Source of the DNA: Dietzia sp. ANT_WB102
GTDB taxonomy: Bacteria > Actinomycetota > Actinomycetes > Mycobacteriales > Mycobacteriaceae
Length of the DNA: 64,000 bases
Direction of reading: 5' to 3'
Assembly (NCBI RefSeq): GCF_008369165.1
Contig: NZ_VOBA01000001.1
Coordinates: 1,481,630-1,545,629, forward strand
Shown: piece by piece, positions 60,890 through 64,000 of the stretch
Position numbering within the stretch: position 1 is the first letter of the stretch
How the letters are laid out: the number at the start of each line of letters is the position of its first letter
The notes under the pieces: generated by a model
What the model was told of the DNA's origin: nothing
Database searches by the model: none
Seen by the model: only the letters and a program-made list of their open reading frames with translations
Made by a program: the position numbers and the translations under genes

Positions 60890-62118
60890 TGCACAAGAAG
60901 CTGCCGTACTGGTTGGTCGCGCTGCTCCTCGTCGTCGTCGTCGCCATCGTGGCTGTCACCTATTTTGCCGTCACGCGGTTGGGTCGGACCACCATCACTG
61001 CCACGTTCCCGTCGGCGGTGGGCATCTCCAAGGGCACGGACGTCCGGATCCTCGGCGTAACCGTCGGGTCTGTGGACGAGGTGACGCCGATGGGCGACAC
61101 CGTGGAGGTTCGCCTCCACGTGAAGCGCGGGATCGACGTCCCGGCGGATGCCAAGGCTGTCCAGGTGACCCCGTCGGTGATCCCAGACCGCAATGTCCAA
61201 TTGGTACCGGCCTACGCGGGTGGCCCGACGATGGAGTCCGGCGCGCACATCCCGCTGGAGCGGACCGCGACACCGGTTGAGGTCGACAAGCTCTACGCGT
61301 CAATCGAGGACCTCACGGAGGCCCTCGGCCCGGACGGTGCCAACCGCGAGGGAGCGCTCGACCGGTTCGTCGCCACGTCGGCCGACACCCTCGCGGACAA
61401 CGGCGCTGCACTCGGGCGCTCGATCGATGAACTGTCCAAGGCCGCCACCACCCTCGCGGACTCGAGCCAGGACATCAGTGAGACCGTGGTCAACCTGCAG
61501 TCCTTCGTCACGATGCTCGCCCAGAACGACGCACAGGTTCGCGAGTTCAACTCCCAGATGGCGACGTTCAACCAGACCGTGGCCGGGCAACGGGAGGACC
61601 TTCAGGGGGCGCTCGGCGAGCTGAGCTACGCGCTTGCCGACGTCGCGCGACTGGTACGGGACAATCAGGACATCATCCGCAGTAACGCGGACCGCCTGGT
61701 CACCATCAGCCAGATCACCGCCGATCAGCGCGGCGACCTGGAGGAGATCCTCAAGGTGGCGCCCCTCGCGCTGTCCAACCTCATCGGCGCCTACGACGCA
61801 GAGTCGGGGACCCTGTCGATGCGGCCCAATATCCCGGAGACACAGAATCCGGCCGGCATCCTCTGCTCGCTCATGAAGCTCGGGCGCCTCGATCCAGGTA
61901 ACGAGATGTTCCGGGAACTCGACAACTTGAGGCGCGCCGACATCCAGGCGTGTGAGGCGCTGGCCCCGCAGCGCAACCAGGAGCTGCGGGCCGCCAACCC
62001 GGACCTGCCGCTCGGAGTCCTGGCGGGCGAGATGAAGCAGTCCATCCCGGTGCCCGGCACCGTCGAGGGCAATCGCGGGTGGCCGATGACCCCCGCCTCT
62101 GAAGGGGGACGTGGATGA
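60886..62118 (+). CDS. mceD: Mce family protein, MceD position
   Basis: Predicted 410-aa MCE protein: anchor helix (residues about 6-28), MCE domain with ISKGTDVRILGVTVGSVDEVTP and VTPSVIPDRNVQLVPAY, a helical needle region rich in Gln and Asp, and a C-terminal block with IPETQNPAGILCSLMKLG. Overlaps mceC and mceE by 4 nt each. Confidence 0.9.
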   Translation: MMHKKLPYWLVALLLVVVVAIVAVTYFAVTRLGRTTITATFPSAVGISKGTDVRILGVTVGSVDEVTPMGDTVEVRLHVKRGIDVPADAKAVQVTPSVIPDRNVQLVPAYAGGPTMESGAHIPLERTATPVEVDKLYASIEDLTEALGPDGANREGALDRFVATSADTLADNGAALGRSIDELSKAATTLADSSQDISETVVNLQSFVTMLAQNDAQVREFNSQMATFNQTVAGQREDLQGALGELSYALADVARLVRDNQDIIRSNADRLVTISQITADQRGDLEEILKVAPLALSNLIGAYDAESGTLSMRPNIPETQNPAGILCSLMKLGRLDPGNEMFRELDNLRRADIQACEALAPQRNQELRAANPDLPLGVLAGEMKQSIPVPGTVEGNRGWPMTPASEGGRG

Positions 62119-63368
62119 CCTACTTCACGGCCACGTTTGTCCGCGCCGGCCGCGCGCTGGGCGCCGCCGCCCTCGTCGCGGCGCTAGCAGCCGGATGCTC
62201 CCTGAACCTGGAGGACTACACCCTGCCGGGCGGCGCGGACGTCGGCGACGATCCCATGGAGGTCGCCGTCCAGTTCGACGACGTGCTCGACCTGGTGCTG
62301 CAGTCATCGGTGAAGGTCAACGGGCTGGACGCCGGACGGGTCACCGGAATCTCGCTCGCTGAAGACGGGTGGACCGCGCAGGTCGACATCGTTCTGCGGA
62401 ATGGTCTCGAGCTGCCGGCCAACACCGAGGCCTCAATTCAGCAGACCAACCTGCTGGGGGAGAAGTTCGTTCAGCTCACGCCGCCGAAGGATGAGGCACC
62501 GCACGGGCGGCTGACGGACGGGGACGTCATCTCCACCTCCAACACCCGCACGGCGACCGATATCGAGCAGGTCCTCGGCGCCCTGTCGCTTCTACTCAAC
62601 GGCGGTGGCGTCGATCAGTTGCAGCCGATCGTGTCGGAGTTGCTGAAGGTGACGGACGGCCGCGAGGAGGGCCTCACCGAGACCCTCCGCTCCGCAGACG
62701 AGCTCATCTCCGGGCTCAACCGTCAGCGCGACAGCATCACGGCCGCGCTCGACGGCGTGAACCTGATGACCTCGCGGGCCAACGACCAACGCCAGCAGAT
62801 CCAGGCCGCTCTCGACGAACTCCCCGCCGGCGTGGCCGTCCTGGAGGAGCAACGCCCCCAGTTCGTGGAGATGTTGCGCCGGATCGACGCCCTCGGAGAA
62901 GTGGGGTCCAACATTCTATTGACCAGCCGTGAGGACCTGATCGCCGACCTGCGCGCGCTGCGCCCGGTACTGCAGTACCTCGGGGAGTCCACGCCCGACC
63001 TCATCGAGCTCGCTGGCTTTGTGCCCACCTTCCCGTTCCCGGACTCGTCGATCCCCTCGACCGTCGGCGGGTCCGCCAACGTGTTCCTGTCCATTGACGC
63101 GACCATTTCCGAGACGCTCCGCAATCTCGGTGCCAACCAAGGTGACCCGGTGCCCGTGCGGCCGACCACCACCCGCGGTCCCTACAACGTGGACCCCGGT
63201 AACCCGTGGGAGGGGACCAACGGCCCGGACCGGCGGACGACCATCGTGCTGCCGCTGCTGCCGGTCCCCCCAGTCATGGACCGGGCCGTCGTGCCCAGAC
63301 CCGCACCGGGTACCTCGGAGTTCTCTGAGACGTACCTGCCCGAGCCAGGGGAGCCCGGATACCGATGA
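62115..63368 (+). CDS. mceE: Mce lipoprotein, MceE position
   Basis: Predicted 417-aa MCE protein with a lipoprotein signal: a basic/hydrophobic N-terminus and ALAAGC with Cys28, as expected for the E subunit (LprK type). The MCE domain (VKVNGLDAGRVTGISLAEDGW and QTNLLGEKFVQLTPP) is followed by a helical region and a Pro-rich C-terminus. Overlaps mceD and mceF (ATGA). Confidence 0.9.
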   Translation: MTYFTATFVRAGRALGAAALVAALAAGCSLNLEDYTLPGGADVGDDPMEVAVQFDDVLDLVLQSSVKVNGLDAGRVTGISLAEDGWTAQVDIVLRNGLELPANTEASIQQTNLLGEKFVQLTPPKDEAPHGRLTDGDVISTSNTRTATDIEQVLGALSLLLNGGGVDQLQPIVSELLKVTDGREEGLTETLRSADELISGLNRQRDSITAALDGVNLMTSRANDQRQQIQAALDELPAGVAVLEEQRPQFVEMLRRIDALGEVGSNILLTSREDLIADLRALRPVLQYLGESTPDLIELAGFVPTFPFPDSSIPSTVGGSANVFLSIDATISETLRNLGANQGDPVPVRPTTTRGPYNVDPGNPWEGTNGPDRRTTIVLPLLPVPPVMDRAVVPRPAPGTSEFSETYLPEPGEPGYR

Positions 63369-64000
63369 GCAAGACACTGAGAGCCCAGCTCATCGCCTTC
63401 TGTGTTATCGCCGCGCTCGGCGTGACCTACGTCGGCGCCAAATACGTTCGCCTGCCCTCCCTGTTGGGCATCGGGCAATACACGGTCCACCTCGACCTGC
63501 CCGACACCGGCGGTGTGTTCACTAACGCGGCCGTCAATTACCGCGGTACGCCCGTCGGGCGTGTGGGGGAGCTGAAGCTGACCAACGACGGTGTGCGGAT
63601 CGAACTGGACCTGGACTCCAGTGCCCCCGACATCCCCGCAGACACGGTAGCCGTGGTCGCCAACCGTTCGGCGATCGGCGAGCAATACGTCGACTTGCGG
63701 CCCAACAGCTACTCGGAGCCATACCTTCAGGACGGGGACGTGGTCTCCGCCGGTCGTGAGGCGCTTCCGGTCCGGGTGGAGGACCTGCTCGCCTCGGTCG
63801 ACGACCTCTCACGCTCGGTGCCGCTGGACGACCTCAAGGTGGTGGTCGACGAACTCGGCAAGGCGGTCGAGGGCCGCGGTCCTCAGCTCCAACGACTGTC
63901 CGACTCCTTGATCCGACTCTCCGACGAGGGCGTGCGCACCATGCCCCAGCTGCAGGCGCTGATCCGTGACGGGGCAACCGTCCTGAACACCCAGGCAGAC
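63365..64000 (+). CDS. mceF: Mce family protein, MceF position (cut by window end)
   Basis: An uninterrupted frame from ATG 63365, overlapping the mceE stop by 4 nt, runs 212 codons to the last base with no stop. It has an N-terminal helix (residues about 8-25), LPDTGGVFTNAAVNYRGTPVGRVGEL as the MCE start, and VANRSAIGEQYVDLRPN, followed by the helical segment. It completes the six-protein set. Confidence 0.9.
   Translation, partial: MSKTLRAQLIAFCVIAALGVTYVGAKYVRLPSLLGIGQYTVHLDLPDTGGVFTNAAVNYRGTPVGRVGELKLTNDGVRIELDLDSSAPDIPADTVAVVANRSAIGEQYVDLRPNSYSEPYLQDGDVVSAGREALPVRVEDLLASVDDLSRSVPLDDLKVVVDELGKAVEGRGPQLQRLSDSLIRLSDEGVRTMPQLQALIRDGATVLNTQAD

Overview
The window is GC-rich actinobacterial chromosome from a mycolic-acid-type organism (order Mycobacteriales). 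The genus Dietzia fits best. The strongest pointer is the carotenoid operon crtE-crtB-crtI-lbtA-lbtBC, in which the second lycopene cyclase subunit is fused to the lycopene elongase, an arrangement described from Dietzia for C50 beta-cyclic carotenoids. Other pointers are hadA-hadB beside tRNA-Trp/secE/nusG, a complete Mce operon, a menaquinone locus ordered much as in mycobacteria (with a MenJ-type reductase and a GrcC1-type prenyl synthase), and many genes with leaderless promoters (TANNNT followed by about 7 nt and the start codon).

Layout. 1-12.8 kb: cysQ, a DoxX-like protein, two tandem YihY/BrkB membrane proteins, the dTDP-rhamnose genes rmlB-rmlA-rmlD with a YdcF-like gene, an MpaB-like oxygenase, an SDR, a small hypothetical, rmlC, a tiny Cys-rich protein behind a copper-type palindrome, an ECHDC3-like crotonase, a low-molecular-weight phosphatase, a 53-aa membrane protein and a DUF4229 protein. 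12.8-21.6 kb: an envelope region with a Pro/Thr-rich lipoprotein, an FtsX/MacB-type ABC exporter, and four secreted proteins in tandem. Three of the four carry an Ig-like fold and two share an unnamed two-cysteine module. This is the least ordinary part of the window. 21.6-35.3 kb: menaquinone biosynthesis (menA, menE, menB, menC, menD, a DUF3592 protein, menG, a menJ-like reductase, a grcC1-like synthase), interrupted between menC and menD by a WS/DGAT acyltransferase, two DinB-type genes (one internally deleted) and a WYL regulator. 35.3-38.6 kb: modABC molybdate transporter directly behind yajQ. 38.7-45.2 kb: tRNA-Tyr, the C50 carotenoid operon and a convergent glycosyltransferase. 45.2-49.6 kb: tRNA-Thr, tRNA-Met, hadA, hadB, tRNA-Trp, secE, nusG, rplK, rplA. 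49.6-53.0 kb: HMG-CoA-lyase-like protein, a CoA-transferase and a lipid kinase. 53.0-54.4 kb: rplJ-rplL behind an L10-type leader. 54.5-64 kb: mceG, two YrbE permeases and mceA-mceF, the last cut by the window end.

How the genes work together. The rml genes supply dTDP-L-rhamnose for the arabinogalactan linker. The men genes plus prenyl synthase build and reduce menaquinone. CrtE/B/I plus LbtA/BC make a C50 carotenoid, probably glycosylated by the neighbouring GT2. MceG-YrbE-Mce form one lipid importer with its own ATPase at the head of the operon. HadAB serve mycolate elongation next to the translation genes. No insertion sequence, prophage, CRISPR array or rRNA gene was seen. Start sites were chosen from leaderless -10 spacing, ribosome binding sites and start/stop overlaps. 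No database search was possible.
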